Assembly (NCBI GenBank): GCA_016867005.1 | Contig: VGKM01000051.1 | Coordinates: 1-7,948 of the forward strand | DNA: 7,948 bases | Direction of reading: 5' to 3' | From: Candidatus Omnitrophota bacterium | Lineage (GTDB): Bacteria; Omnitrophota; Gorgyraeia; Gygaellales; Profunditerraquicolaceae | In this document: one piece after another, positions 1 through 6,401 of the stretch | Layout: every line of letters starts with the position of its first letter | Numbering within the stretch: the first letter of the stretch is position 1 | The notes under the pieces: model-generated | Told to the model about the DNA's origin: nothing | Databases searched by the model: none | What the model saw: the letters and a program-made list of their open reading frames with translations, nothing else | Made by a program: the position numbers and the translations under genes

Positions 1-464
1 ACAGGGATATTATAGATCTGTCCGATTAAAGCCACGGTGCCGCCCCAAAAAAGCGTTGCCAAAAGCACCAGGCTTTTGCCCACCTGAAGAAAACCCTCTT
101 TTTTAAAACTGAAGGTATACCCCGCATAAAGCGTCGCAATACTTACCAGTAAAAGCGCTGCGGTCCTTAAGTGCCCGGGGATCCTCTGCCAGTTTGAAGC
201 AACAAAAAAGATAACTCCCAGGCCTATAAAGACAGAACCGACGAGGGTCAGGACCTTTACCGCATCCATTTTTTTCTTCAATCCGGCCCTATGAAGCTTA
301 TAAAGATTTAGGATTGAATTTCCCTGATCGGGATTGATCAAGCCACGCTCTTCCCATAATGGCAGCTGTCTCTGCAACCAGCGGTGATATTTCTTGTGCC
401 GCCAGAATGTTGCCCGGCCGATCCAATAAAAGATGAGTACAAGCAAAAGTACACTGAATATCAT
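1..464 (-). CDS. DUF2157-like predicted membrane protein, C-terminus cut by window edge
   Basis: I translated this from the window edge; 154 codons are visible and no stop is reached before base 1. The ATG at 464-462 has a good ribosome site (GGAGG about 6 nt upstream), so the start is well supported. The protein opens with a hydrophobic segment (about residues 3-17), then a basic soluble stretch containing LWEERGLINPDQGNSIL (36-52), which resembles the 'W...GLI...Q...I' start of DUF2157 proteins. Further hydrophobic segments lie at about 71-90, 100-118 and 128-148. The first ends in FFVASNWQRIP (86-96) and the last contains ALIGQIYNIP (145-154); both are hallmarks of DUF2157 inner-membrane proteins. 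The biochemical function of that family is not established. The gene begins 51 nt after the PilZ gene with no visible terminator between them, so it is probably co-transcribed from the promoter at 1072-1045. Confidence 0.8.
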   Translation of the reverse strand, partial: MIFSVLLLVLIFYWIGRATFWRHKKYHRWLQRQLPLWEERGLINPDQGNSILNLYKLHRAGLKKKMDAVKVLTLVGSVFIGLGVIFFVASNWQRIPGHLRTAALLLVSIATLYAGYTFSFKKEGFLQVGKSLVLLATLFWGGTVALIGQIYNIP

Positions 465-515
465 CTTGCCTCCGGCTTTAATCTACCACGACAGGCATAG
501 GCTATCAAGCAAAAT

Positions 516-1019
516 TTAAGCGTTCAGAAGGTATTTAAAACTTTCAATTTCCTTTTGGCTTGCCTCATCAAACTTGATCAATAATTCGTACTTTGATGCG
601 CTTTTATTACGCAGCCAGGCGCGTAAGACCCTGCCCCGGAATGTCACCCCGCTTTTTCCATCCGCCTCAAAAGACCATTGTAAAATTACATTCCTTCCGG
701 CTTCCAGGCCTTCGTCAATAGCGCAAAGAACACCCTGCGGGTTGATATTAATGGTGCGCACTTTAAAGATTTTATCTTCATGGATAAGAGTGGCAAAGGT
801 CTCAAGCGGAAACCTGCGGTATTTCCTATTTTCTATGAAGGCGTTTTTATCGATTTTTGCAAAGGCCTCTTCCCACCCTCTGCCGAATTTGCTGATCCAG
901 TCAATTGCAGCTGTCCCAAAGCCGATCTCGCGGCCGGCTTTTTCGCTTTCGATCCATTGGTGCTTCCTGATCTCGGAAATCGCACGCGGATCTTTCAAAT
1001 ATGGATACTTGCTCTTCAC
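516..1019 (-). CDS. PilZ-domain protein, candidate c-di-GMP effector
   Basis: Predicted cytoplasmic protein of 167 aa. The C-terminal part carries PilZ signatures: R65-K-Y-R-R69 fits the RxxxR c-di-GMP-binding motif, and NINPQG (91-96) stands where the [D/N]xSxxG motif is expected, with Asn replacing the usual Ser. A beta-rich stretch follows (VRTINI, NVILQWSF, FRGRVLRAWL, YELLIKF). The first 60 residues are a separate conserved-looking helical region (HQWIESEKAG at 20-29, then IGFGTAAIDWISK at 32-44) that I cannot assign to a family. I chose the GTG at 1019-1017 because GGGAGG (1031-1026) sits 6 nt upstream of it. The longer frame, opening with TTG at 1043, would start at or before the predicted transcription start of the promoter at 1072-1045. 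A DUF2157-like gene follows downstream. Weak point: the Ser-to-Asn change could lower or abolish nucleotide binding. Confidence 0.8.
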   Translation of the reverse strand: MKSKYPYLKDPRAISEIRKHQWIESEKAGREIGFGTAAIDWISKFGRGWEEAFAKIDKNAFIENRKYRRFPLETFATLIHEDKIFKVRTININPQGVLCAIDEGLEAGRNVILQWSFEADGKSGVTFRGRVLRAWLRNKSASKYELLIKFDEASQKEIESFKYLLNA

Positions 1020-1025
1020 AACAAA

Positions 1026-1031
1026 CCTCCC
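1026..1031 (-). promoter_or_regulatory. Ribosome binding site deciding the PilZ gene start
   Basis: GGGAGG on the minus strand, 6 nt before the GTG at 1019. It lies inside the longer open frame that begins with TTG at 1043, and so argues for the shorter protein. It is the only strong Shine-Dalgarno near this gene. Confidence 0.75.
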
Positions 1032-1044
1032 TTTTAAAATCAAA

Positions 1045-1072
1045 ATTATATCAGGGAATAATTTGTTGTCAA
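1045..1072 (-). promoter_or_regulatory. Sigma-70-type promoter for the PilZ and DUF2157 genes
   Basis: On the minus strand a perfect TTGACA -35 box (1072-1067) is followed by a 16-nt spacer and a perfect TATAAT -10 box (1050-1045). Transcription would be expected to start near 1038, leaving a leader of about 19 nt that contains the GGGAGG ribosome site. The lipoprotein gene ends at 1091, so the promoter fills the whole intergenic gap. It is the clearest promoter in the window and marks a separate transcription unit from the genes upstream. Confidence 0.85.
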
Positions 1073-1090
1073 GAGCTCGTCGAGAAATGA

Positions 1091-1507
1091 CTATTTATAC
1101 CTGATGACTTTTGCGCTGAAGGAATAGATTGTAACGGAATATCCCGGGGTATAGACGGGCATTTCGCCTTTAGTCACATCATAATGCGCTTTTAAATCGG
1201 CGGGCCTGGTAACCAGCTCACGGCTGATATTTATATCGATTAATCCGTCTCCTCCCACCTGCCTTGCCTTTGCCATCATGACCTCTTTTACTTCTTCGCT
1301 GGTTTTGCCGGATATTTTTCCGATAACATCATGCGGCCTGGAAGGCGCACTTGAGGTGAAAAAACTGATGGGATAATCCTTGGGCCGGGGCGGATAGTTT
1401 ATACCGGTTAAATTAGTAAAAGCCACCTGCCTCTTTGCGTATTTCTCGGCAGTCATGCAGCCGCAGAGAGGAAAAATAACAAGTATCAGAGTAAAAATTA
1501 TTCTCAT
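1091..1507 (-). CDS. Small predicted lipoprotein of unknown function
   Basis: Protein of 138 aa. It starts with a short basic tip (MR) and a hydrophobic core (IIFTLILVIFPL), then LCGC with the candidate lipidated cysteine at residue 17. This looks like a type II signal peptide, although Cys at -2 is atypical for a lipobox. The mature part has a helix with a glycine turn (VKEVMMAKARQVGGDGLIDI, 73-92) followed by beta-like strands (YSVTIYSFSAKVIRY). That resembles the 'A...GAxxVI' pattern of small RcsF/YbjQ/DUF4156-type domains, but the match is weak and I do not assign a family. The ATG at 1507 is the only possible start, since an in-frame TAA lies at 1516-1514. The nearest AGGAG is 16 nt upstream, unusually far, so translation may be weak. 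It lies downstream of the kinase, separated by the palindrome at 1529-1559. Confidence 0.7.
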   Translation of the reverse strand: MRIIFTLILVIFPLCGCMTAEKYAKRQVAFTNLTGINYPPRPKDYPISFFTSSAPSRPHDVIGKISGKTSEEVKEVMMAKARQVGGDGLIDINISRELVTRPADLKAHYDVTKGEMPVYTPGYSVTIYSFSAKVIRYK

Positions 1508-1528
1508 TCTTTTTTAGTTATAACTCCT

Positions 1529-1559
1529 AACCTGTCCCACCTCCGGGGTGGGACAGGTT
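1529..1559. repeat. Perfect 13-bp inverted repeat with 5-nt loop
   Basis: The arms AACCTGTCCCACC (1529-1541) and GGTGGGACAGGTT (1547-1559) are exact reverse complements around the loop TCCGG. It starts 5 nt after the kinase stop codon on the transcribed strand. No T-run follows on either strand, so it is not a standard intrinsic terminator. It may stabilise the 3' end of the upstream mRNA, act as a weak attenuator before the lipoprotein gene, or be one copy of a dispersed REP/MITE-like palindrome. I see no second copy in the window. Confidence 0.8.
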
Positions 1560-1564
1560 CATTA

Positions 1565-3748
1565 TTAATTGGCTATAGGTAATTCTACCACAAAACGCGT
1601 GCCTTTTGCATATTGTGATTCAAAACTTATTTTCCCTTTGTGCGTATCTTCAATAATCTTCTTGATTACATAAAGGCCAAGGCCCGTACCTTTGCGCGCG
1701 GAAATCTTGGTGGTAAAAAACGGGGTGAAGATTTTTTTAATATTTTCATCTTTTACGCCCAGGCCGTTGTCTTCTATGATAATTTTAAGCGTTCCGTCCT
1801 GTTTTTGCGCCGAGAAAACAATCTTGCCGCGGTAACCTGCCTCTTTTAAGGCCAAGCTGCGCTCTACAATTGAGTCATAGGCATTATCAATAAAGTTAAA
1901 GAAAACTTCCTCAAGCTGGGTAAGGTTACCCCTGACTCTCGGAGTATCTTTAGTATAATTACGCACTAAGTCAAATTCGGCAAGCTTCACTTTAAACTGC
2001 ACCATTTCAATTGTCCCGTCGATAATCTGGTCCAAACTAAGTGCTTCAAATTTTTCATCGCCTTTTCTGGTGTATTTTAAGATGCCCTTTACTACCTCTC
2101 CACCCTGCATGACATTTGACTGGATGCGCTCAAGCGCATGGTTAATCTGCTCGATCATTTCTTTTACTTCCGGGGTGCATTTTGAGGTATCAGCCATTTT
2201 AATGGTATCAATAGTGTCTCCGGCTATCAAAGACAAGGCATAAAACCTGTTGTTAATCTGGTGGGATAAGCCGTCTGCCATAGTTCCTATGGTCGCCATC
2301 TTCTCTGCCTGCGCGATCTGGCCCTGCATTTCCTTTGCTTCTTCGTAGAATTGGGCGTTTTCAATCGCAAGCGCTGCCTGGCTTGCCAAAACCTGGAAGA
2401 CGTTCAAATCTTCAGGCGTATAAATCTGGCCTGAAACCTTATCGCCTAAAACTACAAATCCCATAAATCTGTCCTCAAGAAAAATCGGGATAAGTACTGA
2501 GGCGGCAAGTATTTTCATATTGCCTTCAAGGAGCTTATGCGTAAAATCGTTGCTGTCTTCCATCTGGCGCTTGATTTCTTCATATACTACCGGTTCGCGC
2601 TTAAGCATTATCCAGGAAATCAGTGGATTATCGGCTTTGAGTTTCTGGAGAAATGTCCTTTGGTGGTCCCTGTTGACCTGCAAAATATATTCATTAGTAT
2701 CTTCGTTATAAAGATAAATTGCAACATAACTGATTTTAACAACCTTTGTTACGATATGGGCAATTAAACTAAGCAAACGCTTTAACTCACGGATACGCGT
2801 CATCCCGATAGAAGCATGTTTAAGGGTATCTTGATAGCGCTTCTGCTCTTTAAAAAGCTTCTCTTCTGCCCTTCGGCTGACATAAATGTAGATGAATGGA
2901 CCAATAGTAGCTAATGCCGCCAATAACCCAAAAGGAGCCATCCACCATGTTGGCCCTAACAAATCGACGAGTAGATTTTTAAATGTTGTTGCTAAAATAA
3001 ACGGCAAACCTAAAACTATGCTATATATTGCTACAAAAATTCCGGTGCGCGTAATAGCAACGCGGATGTCCATAAGGCGGTATTTAACAATTCCGTATAC
3101 AAGCGGGAAAGGGTACAGTAATATAAAAACTATAGAGAACGGATAGATATCTATATGAAAATCTGGCAAAAAAAGTAAAATCGCGCCTGCCCATCCAAAA
3201 ACTGAACCAACAATAAAATATTTTAACTGATTACGCCTAGAGCCTATTGAGTTAACATAGTTCTTAACAACTAAAAGAAAAGGATAACCCATCATAAACC
3301 ACCAACTATAAAAAAAGAAAAGCAGATATATTAAACTTCTATTAATAAACCAGTCATGCCAATAGAACCGATTGAATACAAAACGCACTCCTCCTAAAAA
3401 TAAATCCTTTCGTAGAAATAAAAGAACGATAAAGAAAATAGTTATCACATAGTTGAAGGCGAGAAAAAACTTATTACTTTTCTTATTAAGCAAAGCAAAC
3501 ACAAGATGATAATAGAAAACTGGTGGCAAAATAGCACCCAAATATGCAATTTGAAGCCAAAAGAAAGCAGAATCTTGTGTTATTGCTGAAGAAAATTTAA
3601 AAGCTCCTATATCCCAAATTGCAGTAGCAGATACAAATAGGGAAAAAAGCAAACTAACTTTTTTATTTCTACCCCTAAGAATAGTAAATAAGCTTAAGAT
3701 AATTGCAGAGAAAGCTGCCAACAAAGATACCGACGTAAATAAATTCAT
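1565..3748 (-). CDS. Membrane-bound sensor histidine kinase (7TM-like, GAF, HATPase)
   Basis: Protein of 727 aa. Residues 1-290 form about eight hydrophobic segments (near 5-23, 31-49, 62-86, 95-112, 139-161, 177-194, 201-220, 236-255 and 270-290), like the N-terminal 7TM sensor modules of some histidine kinases. A GAF-like domain spans about 320-465. A short coiled linker leads to the phosphoacceptor region: the H-box reads GLSHQINNRF with His496. The ATPase domain follows, with an N-box (FNFIDNAYD, 617-625), a G1 box (EDNGLGV, 659-665), an F-box (FTPFFTT, 674-680) and a G2 box (GTGLGLY, 687-693). All the ATP-binding boxes look intact. The acidic residue normally at H+1 is Gln497. The ATG at 3748 lies 2 nt after the oxidoreductase stop with no evident Shine-Dalgarno, so it is probably translationally coupled. 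No response regulator is present in the window. The membrane half is distinctly more AT-rich than the kinase half. Confidence 0.93.
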   Translation of the reverse strand: MNLFTSVSLLAAFSAIILSLFTILRGRNKKVSLLFSLFVSATAIWDIGAFKFSSAITQDSAFFWLQIAYLGAILPPVFYYHLVFALLNKKSNKFFLAFNYVITIFFIVLLFLRKDLFLGGVRFVFNRFYWHDWFINRSLIYLLFFFYSWWFMMGYPFLLVVKNYVNSIGSRRNQLKYFIVGSVFGWAGAILLFLPDFHIDIYPFSIVFILLYPFPLVYGIVKYRLMDIRVAITRTGIFVAIYSIVLGLPFILATTFKNLLVDLLGPTWWMAPFGLLAALATIGPFIYIYVSRRAEEKLFKEQKRYQDTLKHASIGMTRIRELKRLLSLIAHIVTKVVKISYVAIYLYNEDTNEYILQVNRDHQRTFLQKLKADNPLISWIMLKREPVVYEEIKRQMEDSNDFTHKLLEGNMKILAASVLIPIFLEDRFMGFVVLGDKVSGQIYTPEDLNVFQVLASQAALAIENAQFYEEAKEMQGQIAQAEKMATIGTMADGLSHQINNRFYALSLIAGDTIDTIKMADTSKCTPEVKEMIEQINHALERIQSNVMQGGEVVKGILKYTRKGDEKFEALSLDQIIDGTIEMVQFKVKLAEFDLVRNYTKDTPRVRGNLTQLEEVFFNFIDNAYDSIVERSLALKEAGYRGKIVFSAQKQDGTLKIIIEDNGLGVKDENIKKIFTPFFTTKISARKGTGLGLYVIKKIIEDTHKGKISFESQYAKGTRFVVELPIAN

Positions 3749-5040
3749 GATTAAAAAATGGTAAGTTTATGTTCCCACGGCAAATTTAACTGTTTTAAAA
3801 TTAATCTTGCTGTTTGTCTACCTATTACAGATACCTGAGGAATACCCCCCTGTGAAAGTCCTCCTGTTGTCCAATGACTTGATAAGTATAAATTTCTTAT
3901 TGAAGTTCTACTAGAAAATACTGAATCATTTAATAACTCGCGTCTAGATGACCAACCGTAAGCAGCCCCTTTTCTGTTAGAGGTATATTCAAACAGAGTG
4001 TGTGGTGTAGCGTTGAACTTATAGTCAATATAATTGTTAAGATTGGGAATGACTTTGTGCGCTTTTCTGATAATCTTTTCCATCAAAACATTTCTATATT
4101 GGTCCCACATTCTTCGCGTCTTAAAAGGAGCTGCGACAAAAATTTCCATAGTTGGTTTATTTTTAATATTACCATCGCTCATAAAAGGAAATGCACAAAG
4201 TAAATACCGAGGACCTCGCAAAGACATAGTCCCCTCGACATCTCTATAGCAGGAATCTATATTATTTGAATCAAAAAACCAAACAGCAGCTGGCTCGATT
4301 ATTTTATTCCTACACTCATCATTGAGTCCTAGATATACGCAAAAAAAGGACGGGGAAATTTGCAATCTGTCAACTTTATTGTACTCAATATTCTTTATAT
4401 TAAGAAGTTTTTTAAATGTTTGCGTAGCGTCACAATTTGAAACAACGATTTTTGAAATAATCTTTGCGCCGTCCTCTAAGATAATGCCTTTTGCAATTGA
4501 ATTTTCAGATATTATCTTTCTGACTTTCCGAGAAAAAAGAATCCTTCCCTTATATTCTTCGATATTCTTAACTAGAATATCGGGGAGCTTTTGGATCCCT
4601 CCCATAGGATACCATCCTGGATCAAAAAGAAACTCTCTAAACAACAATATAGAACTTACCGCTGATGTCTTATCTAAAGGGATACCAAAATTGCCTATTC
4701 CTGATAAAGCTTTCATAACCATGATAAGCTGTTTGTTCCTAAAAAATAGATCGAGTAATTCTTGTAAATTTAGTTTATACGTTTTGGCATATGTATCTAA
4801 AAAATTTGGTTTAATTATGAAATCAAAGAAACTTCTTACATCGCTAATATCCTTTGGAAAAAGTTTTCTAAATTCTTCGATTGTCGCTTCAACATTATCC
4901 CTTATATGCATTGATAATCCTGGAAGAATAATCTTATTGGAAGGATCAAATTGCTTAAGTTCTAATTGATTAAAGATACCTAATTCTCTAAAAATTCTAC
5001 TAAGATACCCACTCTTCACTCCCCCCAAATAATGCACACC
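2940..5040. other. AT-rich compositional block crossing two genes
   Basis: Hand counts of individual 60-base lines give about 23-43% GC here, mostly near 30%. Many sampled lines on either side lie at 40-55%. The left edge falls inside the kinase gene, near the junction between membrane and cytoplasmic parts. The right edge falls inside the oxidoreductase, about 55-70 codons from its start. Both reading frames stay open across the edges. No transposase, terminal repeat or target duplication is visible, so this is a compositional observation and not a defined mobile element. Confidence 0.55.
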
Positions 5041-5205
5041 TACATCAAACCTATACCCCTGCCTTTCAAACGAAGTGCAATACCCTCCGGGCTTATTATG
5101 CTGTTCCACAATTAGAACTTTCAGGCCGGCTTTAGCTAAATAGCAGCCACACACCAGCCCGCCAATACCTGCACCAATAACCACTACATCGTATTTTTCA
5201 GTCAT
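3751..5205 (-). CDS. FAD-dependent oxidoreductase, CrtI / retinol-saturase-like (COG1233 type)
   Basis: Protein of 484 aa, a usual length for the phytoene-desaturase-like flavoprotein superfamily. The N-terminus is a Rossmann FAD-binding fold: VVVIGAGIGG (7-16), an acidic residue for the ribose (E34) and KPGGYCTSF (38-46). The centre has YPMGGIQKLPDIL (199-211), matching the 'YPxGGxxxLxxAL' signature of this group, and VVSNCDATQTF (254-264). The C-terminus has NLYLSSHWTTGGLSQGGIPQ (438-457), the second conserved FAD-contact region. Relatives desaturate, isomerise or saturate polyenes and other hydrophobic substrates. The substrate cannot be read from the sequence, and no carotenoid synthase is nearby. 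The start overlaps the stop of the HTH gene (ATGA), and the stop lies 2 nt before the kinase start, so the three are very likely co-translated. The first 55-70 codons have higher GC than the rest. Confidence 0.9.
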   Translation of the reverse strand: MTEKYDVVVIGAGIGGLVCGCYLAKAGLKVLIVEQHNKPGGYCTSFERQGYRFDVGVHYLGGVKSGYLSRIFRELGIFNQLELKQFDPSNKIILPGLSMHIRDNVEATIEEFRKLFPKDISDVRSFFDFIIKPNFLDTYAKTYKLNLQELLDLFFRNKQLIMVMKALSGIGNFGIPLDKTSAVSSILLFREFLFDPGWYPMGGIQKLPDILVKNIEEYKGRILFSRKVRKIISENSIAKGIILEDGAKIISKIVVSNCDATQTFKKLLNIKNIEYNKVDRLQISPSFFCVYLGLNDECRNKIIEPAAVWFFDSNNIDSCYRDVEGTMSLRGPRYLLCAFPFMSDGNIKNKPTMEIFVAAPFKTRRMWDQYRNVLMEKIIRKAHKVIPNLNNYIDYKFNATPHTLFEYTSNRKGAAYGWSSRRELLNDSVFSSRTSIRNLYLSSHWTTGGLSQGGIPQVSVIGRQTARLILKQLNLPWEHKLTIF

Positions 5206-5711
5206 TTTTTGAAATTAACCTGTTGGATATTTAATGCCCTGCAAAGACGGATTAATGTCACCAAAGTAATGTTCTTTTTTCCCTCTTCTATTTTGGAGAT
5301 CTCCGGTTGTTTCACCCTTGTAAGCAGAGAAAGCTCTTGCTGGCTCAGGCCCTTATTTATCCTCTCTCTTCTGATTAAGGCGCCAATCTCCTTTAAAGAA
5401 AAGGACGGCTCTCCTTTAGGAGGCATTTGTTTAATCCCCTGTTTTTCCAGCAGTTGCTCATATATGGTCTGCCACCAATCCCTGAATTCAGACCTACGCT
5501 CTATCCTAACCCAATATGTTTTGATAGCCGGCCAGGACTTTATAAATCTTTTCTTGGAGATGACGGAAAAAACTTCCTTTGGCTTATCGCAGCGCGAAAG
5601 AATGCTGACTACACGCTGATTAAATTGAAAATGACCCGGATTTCTTAAAATACCGGGGACTTCTTTAAGGGCTCTTTCATTCAAATCCCAGAAATACTTT
5701 GCGATTTTCAT
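5202..5711 (-). CDS. HTH (XRE-family) regulator with uncharacterised N-terminal domain
   Basis: Protein of 169 aa from the ATG at 5711; an in-frame TTG at 5714 is an alternative start, and neither has a strong ribosome site. Residues about 106-163 form an XRE/HTH_3 DNA-binding domain: LIRRERINKGLSQQELSLL (helices 1-2), then VKQPEISKIEEGKKN with the recognition helix, then LVTLIRLCRALNI. The first 100 residues are charged and helical, rich in Trp and Arg (FWDLNERALKE, WPAIKTYWVRI, EFRDWWQTIYEQLLE). I do not recognise this part; it could be a dimerisation or partner-binding domain. The gene overlaps the FAD oxidoreductase by 4 nt, and AT-rich dyads lie immediately upstream. Control of its own operon is therefore the simplest hypothesis. 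An antitoxin role is possible, but no toxin-like partner is adjacent. Confidence 0.85.
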   Translation of the reverse strand: MKIAKYFWDLNERALKEVPGILRNPGHFQFNQRVVSILSRCDKPKEVFSVISKKRFIKSWPAIKTYWVRIERRSEFRDWWQTIYEQLLEKQGIKQMPPKGEPSFSLKEIGALIRRERINKGLSQQELSLLTRVKQPEISKIEEGKKNITLVTLIRLCRALNIQQVNFKK

Positions 5712-5740
5712 CAAAATGTCTTAAAACTGGCCTTTTTAAT

Positions 5741-5785
5741 ATTATAGGTTATAATCTATAATGGATATATATTATAACTTATAAT
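5741..5785. promoter_or_regulatory. Two AT-rich dyads upstream of the HTH gene, candidate operator
   Basis: ATTATAG (5741-5747) and CTATAAT (5756-5762) form a perfect 7-bp inverted repeat with an 8-nt spacer. ATTATAA (5771-5777) and TTATAAT (5779-5785) form a second one around a single C. The spacer of the first contains another TTATAAT-like half-site, so one hexamer theme recurs in both orientations. The pair lies 30-75 nt upstream of the HTH gene start. TATAAT-like -10 boxes can be read here on the minus strand (for example 5746-5741), but no -35 box is found at proper spacing. Chance AT-rich symmetry is a real alternative. Confidence 0.45.
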
Positions 5786-5801
5786 ATTCAAAAAATAAAT
5801 A

Positions 5802-6401
5802 TTATTTAATAAACTTTACGCTTTCAGATATCGGCTTGCGCGGCGAACGCCTGCCTTGCTCTGCAGGGTAGCCGAAAGTCAAGACGGCGATCAATTCGTT
5901 GTCTGTGCCAATAAGCTTATTGATCTCTTTCTTACAAAATAAAGGCGTATCGAGCCAGCAGGAGCTCACCTCTAACTCCTCTGCCATAAGTAGCATGTTC
6001 TGGATAGCGGCAGAAATAGCCGATAACTCCGCGCGAGGGATTATCTCGGCGAAATTCGCATAAGCATTGCCGTATTTTTGCTTAACTTTTTGCAGGTCCT
6101 TTGAGTTGTAAACAAGGACTATTGCCGGAGACGAACCCATGATCCTCGAAGCAGAACTTAGAAGAATGTTCGCTCCTGCGCCTAATTTCTTTGATCTCTG
6201 CAATGCAATATCAGATATTTTGGCTATCTTTTTCTTATTGGTAATGGCTACGAATTGCCATGGCTGAATGCGCAGGAAACTCGGAATAGAAGGCCCCCAA
6301 ATACCTGCCTTGATAATTTTATCGAGGATCTTTTTGGGGACGGGTTTGGTGATATACCGGCGTATTGTTGTGCGGCCTTTGATGAATTTGAAAATGCTCA
6401 T
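5802..6401 (-). CDS. Nitroreductase-family flavoprotein
   Basis: Protein of 199 aa, normal for this FMN-dependent fold. Near the N-terminus, GRTTIRRY (9-16) is the usual R-S/T-x-R-x-[FY] phosphate-binding motif. KAGIWGPSIPSFLRIQPWQF (31-50) corresponds to the 'A..APS..N.QPW.F' FMN-binding segment, with the usual Asn region altered. AAIQNMLLMAEELEVSSCWL (131-150) matches the conserved 'QN.LLAA...G..SCW' helix, and LTFGYPAE (174-181) is the C-terminal FMN and dimer segment. Family members use NAD(P)H to reduce nitro groups, enones, quinones or flavin; a few oxidise azolines or aid ring chemistry. The substrate is not predictable. The start overlaps the SDR stop by 4 nt (ATGA), and AGGAGAGG (6418-6411) stands 9 nt upstream. 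It ends the ACP-SDR unit; no clear terminator follows, only AT-rich DNA. Confidence 0.88.
   Translation of the reverse strand: MSIFKFIKGRTTIRRYITKPVPKKILDKIIKAGIWGPSIPSFLRIQPWQFVAITNKKKIAKISDIALQRSKKLGAGANILLSSASRIMGSSPAIVLVYNSKDLQKVKQKYGNAYANFAEIIPRAELSAISAAIQNMLLMAEELEVSSCWLDTPLFCKKEINKLIGTDNELIAVLTFGYPAEQGRRSPRKPISESVKFIK

Noticed and set aside
574..1104. Plus-strand open frame of 176 codons opposite the PilZ gene
   Set aside because: Its protein has no recognisable domain, and it overlaps the minus-strand PilZ gene, which has a promoter, ribosome site and PilZ motifs.
1529..1559. Palindrome as a Rho-independent terminator of the kinase transcript
   Set aside because: No run of T follows the stem on either strand, so it lacks the defining second element; kept as an inverted repeat only.
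4322..4969. Plus-strand open frame of 215 codons opposite the FAD oxidoreductase
   Set aside because: It is Ser/Leu/Ile-rich, antisense to a well-supported gene and has no motifs; AT-rich coding DNA easily gives such shadows.
3751..5205. Carotenoid biosynthesis gene (crtI)
   Set aside because: The fold fits the superfamily, but no phytoene synthase, cyclase or prenyl transferase is nearby, and the family covers many substrates.
5202..5711. Toxin-antitoxin pair with the neighbouring gene
   Set aside because: The overlapping neighbour is a 484-aa FAD oxidoreductase with intact motifs, not a small toxin; the HTH domain alone does not support a toxin-antitoxin call.
5741..5785. Complete sigma-70 promoter for the HTH gene
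   Set aside because: Several TATAAT-like hexamers occur, but no acceptable -35 box lies 16-18 nt upstream; a TTGAAT is present only 9 nt from a candidate -10.
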